A DNA stretch of 64,000 bases, taken from the NCBI RefSeq assembly GCF_024713975.1, contig NC_091114.1:10450001-10514000 (forward strand), given 5' to 3'. The notes beneath the pieces are model-generated. The model ran no database searches. It had not been told where the DNA came from and was given only the letters and a program-made list of their open reading frames with translations. How positions within the stretch are numbered: position 1 is the first letter of the stretch; every line of letters begins with the position of its first letter. Position numbers and translations under genes: made by a program. The stretch is from Paralichthys olivaceus. Taxonomy: Eukaryota > Chordata > Actinopteri > Pleuronectiformes > Paralichthyidae. Shown in pieces: positions 11,632-22,204 of this stretch.

Positions 11632-13010
11632 TGTGCACGAGCACAGCAGCAGCTTTGAAATTATCACCGGATTGATTTCTTTTTAGAGTTGTGTGATTTG
11701 CTATCAGTTTGTCATCAGTTCTCTGCATGTTACAACCTTTGCGTGCTCTTATCTTAACCTTGTTGTTAGACAGTTAATCAAACCACTTTACTCCTGAAGC
11801 CAAAGCACGATGGCTCTCGGCTCTGAGAGGAGAGAGAGGGAGAACTCTGCAGGTCGTGCATGCGTTTGGTCCCGGCCCTTTGCAGCTGCTTGTTTGTGTT
11901 TCCAGTGGCTTTGATTAGCGTGCTCCAGCCCACTTGGCGTCCCACATCACCGGAATACATTGACAGTGGAGAGCGGGCGGAGACGCTGCTCTGCACGTCT
12001 CTGAGGACAGGGCCAACTGGAGGGAAAGATGCAGAAATATGTAACATTCATACTGCGGGCTAAAATTAAACATCATGAGATGCAAGTCAACAGTAATGGC
12101 AACCTGACTTCTTGTTTAGTCACTCAACCAATCCATGCCTGCTGCCATGAAAGAAACAACTGTGTGTAAGTGTTAACTTCCAATATTTATTTTAATTTAA
12201 AAATGTCTTATTTGGGGTTTATTTAGCAGATAATTAAGTGGGAATTCTCAGTGTGAATGAAGAGGGATTTAATTAGGGAACTGGAACAGCTCAATCAGCC
12301 CAAATGTCAATCTTTTTCTCATGAATTATAAAAAAAGTACAGTAATAACAGTTAAAGCAACTGTAATATTTAACATTTCACTTAAAAGAGAATAATTAGT
12401 CGCAAAACGTTTGAGGGAAATGATTTCTGTTGCCTGCAGCTGGAATCACGAGCACAAACCAAACGTTCCACTTAGAATTAATCTAAAAAAAACACGACTG
12501 ATTTGTTAACGCTTATATCTTAATCTTCTGTTGCCTGTGCAGGTTTGGACTAAATTCTTATATTAGGTTTTTTAATCTTCTCTGCAGCAAATATCAGAAG
12601 ATGAATTATTGTGTCATTTGAATCAAATCATTTACAGTGGGTTTACTTTCTAATCGGAAAATAACCAGCACACACGACTGTCTCAAAGATGGACACGTTC
12701 GATATTTAAAGGGTGAGGAGTTCACTTTGAGTCGTAGCATTCAGCGACCCCACGGTGGCCCCCGATCGACGATTGCTATCCTTGCTCTTTCTCCCCCGCT
12801 CTTGCCGGACAGAAGGGGACATCTGGGAAGACGCTCGGAAGCAGATGCAAAGAGTCCATTACGGTCGCCCCCCAGCTCCACAGCCATATTTCCTCTGTCA
12901 GTGTAACCACGACAATGAGAGTCTCAGGGAGGTGACCAAGAGCTTGGCCTCATCTCCAGTGCAATCTGCTTTTCAGGACGACAGAGCAGACGCACTGGTC
13001 CAGGCACACG

Positions 13011-13080
<70 letters not shown>

Positions 13081-13989
13081 GCCGTGCCATATGGCCACAG
13101 CACATAATGAGGGTCATTAATGTCTCGGTGACACGTGTGATAGACAGGTGGTGAGGTGCGCTGAGTGGCAGGTCCATCCGCAATGAAAAAGATAGAGATG
13201 ACAGTGTCACAGGCAGAAGCACGCCGACGCAGTTTATATTATAATGTGGCGGTGACAATGTCAAAGCTTTTACCTGGCGTGACCGAGCCGTCCCGCTCAG
13301 AGGGCCGATGAAATTGTTTGGGGCTTTTATGTAAAAGTTTAAGAAGCTTTCCCGCTCCCCTCGCACCAAAATAATATTGATGCCACTTTAGTTTCCTCTG
13401 TGCTGCTCGGTTTGAAGCTCTGTCATGGCTCGATATGATTATTTTACACTGACTATTTGACACTTTTCGTGGCAAAGGAGAGGAAGAGAGCGCTTTGTGA
13501 AATGCAAAGGCAGATACCTTGAAATGTAGAAGACTTTTTTATTTCTATACTCCACCTTTATGTTGTTTTTTAAAGCAACTCTCACATTAGTCTCATGAGA
13601 TACATACATAATAAATTGATTATATGACTCAGCAGTTAATTTGTTCGTAGGGATTCTTCGCTTTGTTGAGTTTCTCCGCTCAGACAAACCGAAAGGCTTA
13701 AGACTTTTGAAATTGGAATTTATTTGTTGTTGAAGAGGAAACATTTGTTCCACTTTCTCTGTATCTCATTTGACTCCAACAAAGAAAAAAAGTAAGAATT
13801 TCTGGGGTGGCGGAAAAATATTTTTCCTCGAATTAAGTAAGAAAGTACAAGAAGCTTTTGGATGGTGAGACTGTGGCAGTGGGGATGTGACAGAAAATAA
13901 AAGTTGAACATTTGTGCTACAGAGTTGAATGTTGCCCAAATATGAGTAGCATTGAATTTCACTATAAGAATAAAAAAAAGATAAAACAA
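11632..13989. other. Intergenic DNA with a long CA microsatellite and one exon-like segment
   Basis: No recognised gene. The segment 12813-12931 has a strong acceptor and an open frame and is discussed as a finding. The rest is AT-rich non-coding DNA. Confidence 0.6.
13013..13078. repeat. (CA)33 microsatellite
   Basis: A 66-bp uninterrupted CA tract. It creates long artefactual frames of His-Thr on + and Val-Cys on -. Confidence 0.97.
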
Positions 13990-14192
13990 TTCATCCATTG
14001 TCTTCTGGTTATCCGAGCTCAGGATGTGGAGGTATAGCCGTCCAGGCAGCATATTCCAGACACTCCCCAGCCAATGTACACCTCCAACAGGAGGTGCCCA
14101 GGGAGCATCCAGACTAGATGCCTGAACCACATCAACTGTCTTGTTTGTGACCATAGGGTTAGAACATAGATCTACGGATAAATCAAAAGCTC
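13990..14192. mobile_element. Fish interspersed repeat (LINE-like), internally deleted
   Basis: Contains TTATCCGAGCTCAGGATGTG, AGCCGTCCAGGCAGCATA, GAGGTGCCCAGGGAGCATCC, AGATGCCTGAACCACATCAA and TTTGTGACCATAGGGTTAGA in the order known from an abundant fish repeat. A related and longer copy lies at 33135-33560. No reverse transcriptase frame remains. Confidence 0.65.
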
Positions 14193-14911
14193 GACCTCCA
14201 ATATTAAAATTCCATCCCTAACTTGGATGCTTATATTTCCAGCTTGCCCATCACTAATACATTCTGCACAAACATTTAGCTTTTCAGTTTATTAGAACTG
14301 CAAATCAATGTCTATGTGAGTGTCTGGCTGCTCCCACTGAACTTATTACGCTGTGTCTGTTATGACAAGTGGCAGACAAGATGTTTTAAAATGTTTACAG
14401 ACGTAGATGAAATGATGGAGCTGCAATAAATCATATTATTTCAGGCTGTATATGGGCGAACTAATGGAAGCCTCGGTGATTATACACAGAAACAAATGAA
14501 TGCATCCTGTCAACCTGCAGAAAGAAAATGAGGAAGCTCATGAAAATAAACAGCGGGGCAAAAAATCAATAACACAACAAAAATTGCTCTGCATCTTGGA
14601 TTATTCTGCCTTTTCTACCTGGCAGCCACTTTTCTCAAGTTTTTACAGTGTTTATAAGTTTAGTTTATGACAGAGGCCGACTCTAAAAGCACTTACCTCT
14701 TTCTTTTAAAACGTGTGCGGTTTGAGTATTTCACTCTCCTCGTCATCTTCTAATAATTCCCAAAGTGGTTTCCTGGTAAGAACAATTTCATTTGGTAGTA
14801 AAGTTACACATAAAATGTTCCAGGTAACTGCTGCTACTTGAGTTTACTTTAGTTCTGTTTGTTTGTTGGAAGTTGTTGATTTCAAGGAGAGAAATATCTT
14901 AATCTAAAGTC

Positions 14912-15016
14912 ACAGTCCATATTTAAAGATGGACGATATGACAGCTTCCTAAAAAGTGAAGCCAAAGTATAGGTCATAAAGCCTTTGTCCTCCATGTTAG
15001 TGGATGGGACATGAAC
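14912..15016. mobile_element. MITE fragment, 14.9/21.8/47.2-kb family (left part)
   Basis: The start AGTCCATATTTAAAGATGGA followed by ATGACAGCTTCCTAAA, GTGAAGCCAAAG and ATGTTAGTGGATGGGACATG matches the copy at 47152-47500 almost base for base in these blocks. The right end is missing. Confidence 0.75.
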
Positions 15017-15807
15017 CAGTAGTTATTATCACACTGAGATTTGTTCAAATGTTATTTGTTCCTGTAAGTTTGGTTTTAATCAGTTGAGCACATATATCAG
15101 ATATAAGAAAAGCAAAATCCCTAATTATTCTTTTAAGATTGTATTTAAATACACAGCTCAGATTTGAAAGTTGCTCTTGCTCACATATCTTATTATGTTG
15201 TTTAATTGCACTGAATAGGTCACTTCATCAAGGTGGCAGGTTCTCAAGGTCCTCAGAATTGTCACTACACTTTTGATTGTGCACTAGAAGAAGCTTGTTT
15301 TTGATGCAGGAAAAGTGCAGGAGCCAAGTTAAGTTGTGAAGCCCGGGTCCCAGCATGTGGGTCCAAGGGCACATGATTGACATCTCCAAAGTCCTCCAGA
15401 GCCACAGCCAGAGCCTAAAAGCTGCTGGATTTCCCGCGGCGCGAGCGGCCCCCTCGAATGCCCATCAATGGCGCGGCTGTACCCACATTAGGTGTCTCCT
15501 GCTGTCAGGGAGACATTAACAAAGCAGGTTGTGCCCTGTCCTCTGCTCTCAAGCTCCTGTTTTTTTTCTTCTTGTTGACTGTTTATTGCTGCGTCTCTCC
15601 TGAACTTCCTGGGATGAGGTGACAGACGTGGCATTGTTGACTTGAGGCGGCTGCATTAACACGTCCTGCCACACAGCTTCCGTTGCTGCAGCGATTGCCG
15701 TTATCGCCTCTTCTGCCGTGATGTTAAAAAAGAGAAAACACATGTTGTTTGCCACCTGGCGACGGCACGCATCACTCCTGTCCCCTAGAGGTCATTAGAC
15801 TGATGCG

Positions 15808-15828
15808 GTGACGTCACACCTTGATTGG
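15808..15828. promoter_or_regulatory. CRE (GTGACGTCAC) next to an inverted CCAAT box
   Basis: A 10-bp palindromic CRE at 15808-15817 is followed 6 bp later by ATTGG at 15824-15828. This pairing is common in proximal promoters. No transcript is otherwise evident, so function is inferred from motif only. Confidence 0.35.
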
Positions 15829-18800
15829 TTCCCAGTGGTTACAGCTCAGCAGTGACATTCATTTAGCTGATTAAACATTGAGAACTCGAGGAGCAGACCT
15901 CACCGCCACAGAGTCAACCTGGTGCCCACGGTCTTTTTTGTTTTTCTCTCTTTGTCAGACTAGTCTGTGGGGAAATTAACTGATGAGTTCACGCTGGCAA
16001 CAGGGTTGCTATAGAAACTTCACATATAAGACTTGTTCTGGAGTTTGTCACCGGAGAGAAAACAGGAGAGAGAGAGACAAAGAGGTGGCTGTGTTGAACA
16101 CTCACCGGAGAGGCATCAAACGCAGAGTCATTTGCAACACCACGTTAATGCCATGTTTTATTTCTTCTCTACCGCATCCTCGCTGCAGCATCCACCTGAA
16201 ATCATCACATCCTGCTGCAGGCCTGGCTGGTTTTCTCTTTACGTTCAGGCACAGTGCATCATAATTACTCAGGTAGACACTCGTCTTTTTATATTTATTT
16301 TTTTACTGAGATTATGAACAGAATTGGACAATAAACAACACCCATCATTGGAACATTCCTCGCTGTCAATGTGCCTTTTGTATATCTCGGATAATCACTT
16401 TGGAAAATGGTACGTTTTGGGTGAATTGTCCAACACAGATTCAGGCTCGTCGACATAATGTGTGCATATTGATCAGATGTTCTCTTACTGGCCCCTAGTG
16501 GTTCAGGTTAGTAACAACATTGCAGTACTGTGAGTTTAATGTAATTTATGTTGCGGACCGTGCTGCTGTGATGTAGCTGGACATACTGATTCCACTTTAA
16601 ATGCCAGGAAAGCGTATACATTTTCTTTGGAGCGACAGATTCTCCTCCTTCTTAAATCCTTCTCGCAGACTGTAGAAGTGTCATTACTGTGATTGAAAAG
16701 AAGCGGATAACTCTGTCACGTCTAATGGAGTGAGGAGAAGAAATGAGAGTTTACTTTAACAGCCTTTGAAGACTATTACCTGCGCTCTTTGTAAAATCTA
16801 CTTTAAGTTTAAGAGCGGTGGAGAAAAGATGTACCTGTAGAGACGGGAGATTAAAAGTGATTAAATGGTGGAAATTCATTTAGCTGCAAAGGCTCAGCCC
16901 CTGATTTATGACTGTCACAGCCCATCCTAATTTCAGGCCGGGTGACACAAGAGATGAGCGTCGCAGGAGTCAGGCTTCAGGCTCTGACAGGAGAGTCGCT
17001 GCACTGTCTCGCATCTCTCACTCTTCCCTCCCGCCACTCCTGATGCTCCCTCTCTCCACACCGCTCCTCCGTCTTTCTCTTTGACTTTCAGAGGCGAGGA
17101 GTGAACATTGTCATGCTGAGCTCGACTCACACGTCTCCATCAAGTACCGGTGCCCCCTGGAAAAAGTGTTTTAGGAAAAAGAGAAAAATACAGTTTATTT
17201 TGAAACATCCGTCTGCCCATTCTCATCTAACCCTGCAAACACTGCCAGTGGGTACAAGCACAGAATGTGCACAGGGAGTGTGTGCATGCATACAGAAACA
17301 CACAGTGAGACGTTCAAAGCCAGCTGCTGCTGATTTGAGACTCTAACACAGACGCACTCTCCCCTGCTCCCTCTTCATATTGTAAACAAAATGAACAAAC
17401 ACAAGCACAGTCTCTCCACCTCTTTCTGTACTCTCTGCTGACGGAGCTGTGCCTCACTTGGATCCAGGCTTTCTCAGAATAAACCTAACCCGGACTTGAC
17501 CGCAGCTGGAGTTGCAGCGACAGAGACAGAAAGTTGGAGTGTCACCTTCTGCTCCTTGGCATCTCGAGCGCGAGGGCCTCGGAGAGTGCAAAGGGACACC
17601 GAGGGGGGCCCCTCTGAACCTTAGCCTCGGGACAGATGGCAGGTTTAGACCCACGGACCTGCTAATGAGTGGGTCGTGCCAAGTGGTGTCGGACACGGGG
17701 CCAGAGGTGGGGCCGCTCCATCAAAGTCGCGATCTTCCATTTCAACGAGGCGAGGCCACGCCCAGCTGCTTAGCTTGTGGTGACACACAGAAGCTAATGA
17801 TGGGGTTTAGTCCAAATACTACATTGGCTTGAGACTTGAAACAGAGATACTGACACTCGGTCATTGTGTTTTAAAAATATCAAACTTCTCAGCTTTGAGG
17901 TACTCGAGGTTAAAGTTTGACTGATACTGGTTCAATCCTGGAGAAATGATCAAATACGACTAACATGCTCCACTGATGATGCTCCAGGGATTTAGCATTG
18001 CTGGATCCCATGTTGGCTATGAAGGGATCCCATCTTAGAGCAATGATACTCTGTTCTGTCCAAGGACGCATGTTTAACTGAATCTAATATTAGCTGCACT
18101 TATATTGTACTACAGTTTGATAAACCGGTCGTGTCTCTTCAGTACAAAGTAGGACCTGTGTCACTATCCCTCAACTGCAGCGCAGCAAGGAACCGCTGCC
18201 TGAGGAAAAACACAAATAGGACAATTAGGTCAAACATTCTTTGTAGCAGTTTGGTTCATATATAGATAATCATCAATGTTTAAATTAAATACAGTGCTGT
18301 AGGTGGAACTGTCGCCTCTGGAGCCTCAATTGGAAGGTGTCTCTTGATTGGCAGTATACACAGGAGGAATGATCACATCAAAAAACACTCAATACCCAAT
18401 TGAGGTCACTTTAACATTGAGTATTGCGTCATTAAATTTTAAAAATGTTCTCTATATAGGGTAAAATTGTGATTGGTGAATATAATTACATTATATAAAA
18501 TAGTTCAGACATGAGTTTGGTATATTTAGTATATTTGAATGTGAATTGCTGTCCGTCATCTTGTTTACGCTTATCTAGTTGGTGCTGTTGCACCATAGGT
18601 AGTTCATGTGGGGAGAAAAGAGAGGGAGAAGATAGAGAGTTGTGTTGACTGAGTTGTGTTCGAAACCCAGAAACCTTACAGCACTGAAAGTTTAGGAAGG
18701 AGCTTTAATTACCCAGACAGAAAACACAACGTTTTATCATATTCTTTTTTATAAAAGAGCAGAAAGACCACATTTAGACTAAGAAGCAACTGTACACATC

Positions 18801-20334
18801 ACAGACTGTTGGTTATTTTCACCTCAAAACACTAACTTTTACCAGTCTGGAGACACACCCACACAATTTTGTTGGTGGAATTGGCATCATTTCTGTGTGT
18901 GAAAAAGAAAAAGGTGTGTTCATTACAAAATACCACAGTGGGCATCCCTGCCAGGAAATGCTTCCACACCTCAGACATCTGTATTTTACACCTCAGTATC
19001 AGTCTGACGGGCCTCAAATTGGCCGCCGCAGTCGCTTCAACCGGTGATTGGCTCCATGCGAGCTCAGAAACTCAAGGTCGCGTGAAGTGGAATATCATCT
19101 GGTTTCTTAATAACTGAAACTCTTCACCCCTGAGATCTGCCAGCACGTGAAATTCATGTGACTGTGTGTCAATATACATGTGATTCTCTCAATTTCCTAT
19201 CTTCACTTCTAAGTGTGTGGAAAATTGGGATGAGCTATTTTAGGTAGAGCTTTGTTTGCCTCCATTAACAGTGAAGCAAATTATGACCTGCATTATATTT
19301 CCACCCAGTGATCGATTTCACTGCTGCGCTCAAATATAGAGGTGTTATATCTGAGCCAACACTTAAACTCAGTGAAGAGTCGTATTGAAGTGGTTGATAT
19401 TGGTGGTGGCGCAGACAGGCTGCACCCTGGGAGCTTGTTTGTTAAGAGCACAGGTGTGAGGAGAAAGAGAAGAGACAGGTAGGAGCCTGTGATGGATGAT
19501 GAGGGTACACAGTGGACCAGTGACAGGGGAACATCAATAGTTAAAGCATCAATGATGTATTGCATTTTGTAGTTTTGCTGCGCTCAGTTGAAGTTGAAAA
19601 TAGTGTGGGGATTGCAGCGGCCCACACCCGGCGCTTTGCTTTGTCATATTTAGGCCGCGTGATGCTTTTGAAATGTTATTGTCATGCATAATCAGTCATC
19701 AGCGCTCACTAGAGGCTCTTTTGTTCCTCCAATCAAAGAGCTGAAGGGCAGCTGACTGACAGTGCATGAAAATCCCTCACACTGCGTGTAAGCCAGGTCC
19801 TGACTTTGTCATATTGCCCCTGTAAAGTGCATTTCTGTGTGTTTATAGCAACAACATATGCTGCTCTGCTCAGCATGAAAACTACAAAGTCACCAATGAC
19901 ACGTTCCAGATGTGAACTTCCCAAAGGTGACCCTAATGCCTTGCTAAAGGGCACCTTAATGCCGACAATAGGGACAATTCCGTGCCCCTATAATCTTCCT
20001 TAGTTATTTTATTGAACAACAAAGTAAGGCACCCCTCAGTTCACACATAAATGCATTGACTCTCCAACCTTTCCTATTTAAAATAAGGTATTTTAGATAA
20101 TTACCTTTAATCTCCACTGACTTACTGTGATAAATATACATTTATCAACAGTAATGCATGATGTTTTGTTCTTCGTACAGAAAAATATGATTTAAATAGA
20201 AAAAACAAGACGAGAAGTAAATTACAGTTATTTATCTATACAGTAGAATCTGTAATAACATTTGAGTTGATTTGTAATGACAGCACAGCTGAAGGACCTT
20301 TCCTGATACTTCGTGCAGCAGAGATAGGCTACAT

Positions 20335-20388
20335 ATAAATTCAATTACATTTTATTATTATGACGCCAAAGCACAACATAGAGATCTT
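20335..20388. repeat. Short fragment of a common fish repeat
   Basis: AATTCAATTACATTTTATTA followed by GACGCCAAAGCACAACATAG resembles the start of a very abundant fish repeat (ATTCAATTTTATTTATATAGCGCCAAATCACAAC type). Only about 50 bp remain. Confidence 0.5.
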
Positions 20389-21797
20389 CACCTCCAGCAC
20401 TTTCCATCTGCTTCCATCCATGTTGCAAACTGACTAAAGGAAGAAACACGTGCTTTAAGTATATTTAGCTCTTATCTGCAGTTCTTTACTGAATGAATAT
20501 TACATTTGAAATACGGTATATGATGAAGCAGTTTCCTTTGAAGTTCTTTCTCTAAACCATGAGTCAGCTCTACACTGCAATCAGCCACAGTGAGAATTGT
20601 TCTGCAGCCGCTTTGTGCAATTATAATTAAACCGAGAGAGATAAGTTCACATTCATCACAGATGGGTTTTACACTCGAGACTCACAAAAGATGTTTTTGT
20701 GTGGATACCGTCCAGACGCCTCATTTCTTCCCTCTGCACAGCCTCACGAGAGAATTATTCTTTTCAAACACCTTCTTGTATGCAAAGATCCTTAAACAGG
20801 CATCATAATGTGACTGTTAGAAACACAAGCATCCATAAGTGGAACAGTGCAGGAAAAAAAAAAAATAGAACCACTAAATGATGCAGCAAAATATTCTCAC
20901 AAACTCATTTCTCATTTTAAAGAGCTGTTTTGAAGCACAGCATATTTGGGCGCATGCTTGTCACAGCATGACATCATAGTGTGATGAACTGAGGTCTGCC
21001 ACTGCATCATTGTTTCTGGGCAGCAAAGAGCTCGTGTGTCTCTTCTGCAATGAAACAGTGCCATCTATGGAAATACTGAGCGTCAGGCCTGTGTTTAATA
21101 CAGACAGATATCAAGTGTTTAAAATAAATCTCTGTGGGCTGCTGAGGGAGATTCATCCTTGGAGCAACAATTCGTTTTTTTTTAACAAAATACCAAATAT
21201 AATCCTTCTCTTTCTTTTTTTTTTTGCCTGATTCAGATTTTTCTCTCCCAGAGATTGTGAGAGAAAATTGCCCCAGAAATTAGTCGTGGGTAAATCCAGG
21301 GATTATGTGTCTGTAAATACGGCTCTGACAGCTGGAAATGACACTAATATGTCAGACTTGGCTGCTGTCACTCATACTTAGAAGTTGCTGCTCGCCTTGT
21401 CCCTTCAAAGTGGATCCATCAAACTTCTTTAACGTTTACTTTTTTGCCCCCAACATCCCTGTAAATGTATTTTTATGGTTTAAATGTTTTACTCATGGTA
21501 ATTCCTGATGTTTCATCTGAATTTACATCTTATTTAAAGCAGTAGTTTGCTTTTTTAACATGTTGATCTGTGCTATGACAACTATTTATACCAATATTGA
21601 CTGTTAGTAACTTTTAAAGCTTGGATTTACCTTTAATTTGATTACAAAGCTTAATTAGAGGAGATTATGCTCGCTAGTGATATGGAGAATATAATGCTAA
21701 ATAAAAATGTGTTTTAAAGTATCTGTGAAATACTCTACGGCACTAATACAGTAGTGAAATACAAGGTGTGTGTTGGTTTTCATTTGTTTGTGAAGCT
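20389..21797. other. Intergenic DNA, no gene recognised
   Basis: AT-rich, with short A and T runs (20855, 21176, 21216). No splice-flanked frame stands out. Confidence 0.65.
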
Positions 21798-22204
21798 CAT
21801 AGACTGTACTGACATAACTTCCCATTAGTGAAGCCAAAGCCCCTTGGCTGCCCCCTAGTGGCTGTTTGCTGGCCCAAACTAAAAAGTCAAAGAACAAACC
21901 AAATAATATTCCCTTAAATATGGTTTCTGTTGTTACAATGATGTTTGTTCAACTGTACATGTCTCTAATTATTTTGGTTTTAAGTATTTATTAAATAAAT
22001 TGGGTGAAATGTCCTGATTGACAGCTAATACTGACTCACAATTGGTGTGTGACTACGTGGGTTCTCAATTCCGTGACCACACCCCCCTAATCACTACTGA
22101 CCTAAATCAGTAGTGATTGCCTAAATTTGTAAAATGGCAGCGTTCGTATCAGGAATATTTTGGCATCATTTCTGGATAGTGGGAGGGATTATACACAGTC
22201 TGTG
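21798..22204. mobile_element. MITE-like element, 14.9/21.8/47.2-kb family
   Basis: The left end CATAGACTGTA (21798-21808) and the right end TTATACACAGTCTGTG (22189-22204) are imperfect inverted repeats. The interior shares AGTGAAGCCAAAG, GCAGCGTTC and ATATTTTGGCATCATTTCTG with the copy at 47152-47500. It is non-coding. Ends of the type CATAGACTGTATATAAA are widespread in fish as I recall. Confidence 0.75.

Larger units (their letters stand above)
14193..20334. other. Intergenic DNA, no gene recognised
   Basis: Mostly AT-rich. A short CpG cluster lies at 15430-15480 and a CRE/CCAAT pair at 15808-15828 (see findings). Two GC-richer patches at 16930-17100 and 17450-17770 give chance frames on both strands. 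A MITE fragment lies at 14912-15016. Confidence 0.6.

Noticed and set aside
12950..13369. 139-codon minus-strand frame with a long Val/Cys repeat
   Set aside because: Most of it is translation of the CA microsatellite.
17454..17832. Overlapping frames on both strands in a GC-rich patch
   Set aside because: Stop codons are rarer in GC-rich DNA; no splice-flanked exon or domain is visible.
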